From: Candidatus Galligastranaerophilus gallistercoris
GTDB taxonomy: Bacteria > Cyanobacteriota > Vampirovibrionia > Gastranaerophilales > Gastranaerophilaceae
Length of the DNA stretch: 6,930 nt
NCBI GenBank assembly: GCA_018710795.1
Contig: DVJH01000172.1
Coordinates: 1-6,930 of the forward strand
Direction: 5' to 3'
Numbering within the stretch: the first letter of the stretch is position 1; the number at the start of each line of letters is the position of its first letter. Both the position numbers and the translations under genes were made by a program. Shown here piece after piece: positions 6,536 through 6,930 of this stretch. Below the pieces are notes generated by a model that worked only from the letters and a program-made list of their open reading frames with translations, was not told the origin of the DNA and made no database searches.

Positions 6536-6930
6536 AGCAGCTTTATTTTCTTAATTATTTCAATAAGTTCGTCCGAGACGGGCGGATTTTTTGTGCTCAA
6601 AATATATTCTCTTACGATTTTTGCAAAATCCGCTTTTTTAAATTCGCCCCACCCGTTATTCCTGTAGCAGCAATTGAGGCTTTCTACCATATGGTTTGAT
6701 TCTTCAAAATCTTCTTCTTTTGATAAAAGATTTTGCGAAAAATGAAAATTAAGCGCATTTTTTATTAAATTTTGAGGGAGGATATCTTCAAATTCTCCGG
6801 ATTTTATTTTATATAAATAATCCGTTTTTCTTAATTTGGGTTTAATTAAGTCGCAAATTTCATCCGCATCGTTATCAAGAAGAATAAATACGGGGATTTT
6901 AATTTCCTCAATCATTTTATAATATTTTCT
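6532..6930 (-). CDS. C-terminal part of a TOPRIM-like domain protein (5' end beyond window)
   Basis: The frame stays open to the right edge: 132 residues are visible, five of them before the first in-frame Met (ATG at 6915-6913). No ribosome-binding site precedes that Met (the upstream bases are A/T only apart from one G), so the gene very probably begins outside the window. The visible part opens with a beta strand and an acidic pair, IPVFILLDNDADE (12-24 from the edge). This resembles the DxD motif of TOPRIM domains, with Asp19 and Asp21 as metal ligands. GEFEDIL follows at 45-51, reminiscent of the later acidic position in OLD-family nucleases. The remaining segment is helical and charged, ending in EIIKKIKLL. 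The missing N-terminus could hold the TOPRIM glutamate and possibly an ABC-type ATPase. TOPRIM assignment is moderate; function (nuclease, primase-like or regulatory) is not determined. It overlaps the RHH gene by four bases at the stop codons. Confidence 0.7.
   Translation of the reverse strand, partial: RKYYKMIEEIKIPVFILLDNDADEICDLIKPKLRKTDYLYKIKSGEFEDILPQNLIKNALNFHFSQNLLSKEEDFEESNHMVESLNCCYRNNGWGEFKKADFAKIVREYILSTKNPPVSDELIEIIKKIKLL

Noticed and set aside
6533..6549. Possible terminator hairpin TAAAG-CAG-CTTTA followed by TTTT after the RHH gene
   Set aside because: The stem is only five pairs, four of them A-T, and the T run is short and interrupted; it is too weak to call.

Overview
This window is an almost gap-free, low-GC stretch of bacterial chromosome. 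Seven protein-coding genes are supported. The only non-coding gap of any size is about 60 bases (6288-6346). I see no rRNA, tRNA, CRISPR array, insertion sequence or long repeat. hydF points to an anaerobe that makes an [FeFe]-hydrogenase. A PBP4-type DacB and a second exported enzyme with a cleavable signal fit a didermic (Gram-negative-type) fermenter. Codon choice is AT-rich (AAA, AUA, AGA) but with frequent CCC and GGC. A gut-type lineage such as Vampirovibrionia/Gastranaerophilales (Melainabacteria), or a low-GC clostridial relative, would fit. That assignment is inference from gene content and is not demonstrated.

Left block, 24-5081, plus strand: four genes packed like an operon. They are leuC (isopropylmalate dehydratase large subunit), a nitrilase-superfamily amidase, a dacB-like D-Ala-D-Ala carboxypeptidase (GTG start, overlapping the amidase by 8 bases) and an exported GH13 alpha-amylase-family protein. 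Junctions are +9, -8 and +2 bases, so co-transcription and coupled translation are likely. The genes do not form one textbook pathway: two act in the cytosol on amino-acid metabolism and two are exported and act on envelope or glycan substrates. A rho-independent terminator for the block (5095-5118) lies just past the amylase stop, inside the antisense 3' end of hydF.

Right block: hydF (minus strand, 6287-5085) and a small ribbon-helix-helix DNA-binding protein (plus strand, 6347-6535) diverge from one compact intergenic region. There, TATAAT on the plus strand and TATTAT on the minus strand share the same bases, and an imperfect inverted repeat is centred on that shared -10. The RHH gene ends in a TTAA that also supplies the stop codon of a convergent minus-strand gene. 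That last gene runs off the right edge and carries a TOPRIM-like DxD motif; only its C-terminal part is visible.

The observations most worth following are the shared hydF/RHH promoter with its candidate operator, the GH13 protein that keeps its catalytic triad but has lost several conserved subsite residues, and the truncated TOPRIM-like protein at the edge. I do not see a clearly new multi-gene system within these 6.9 kb.
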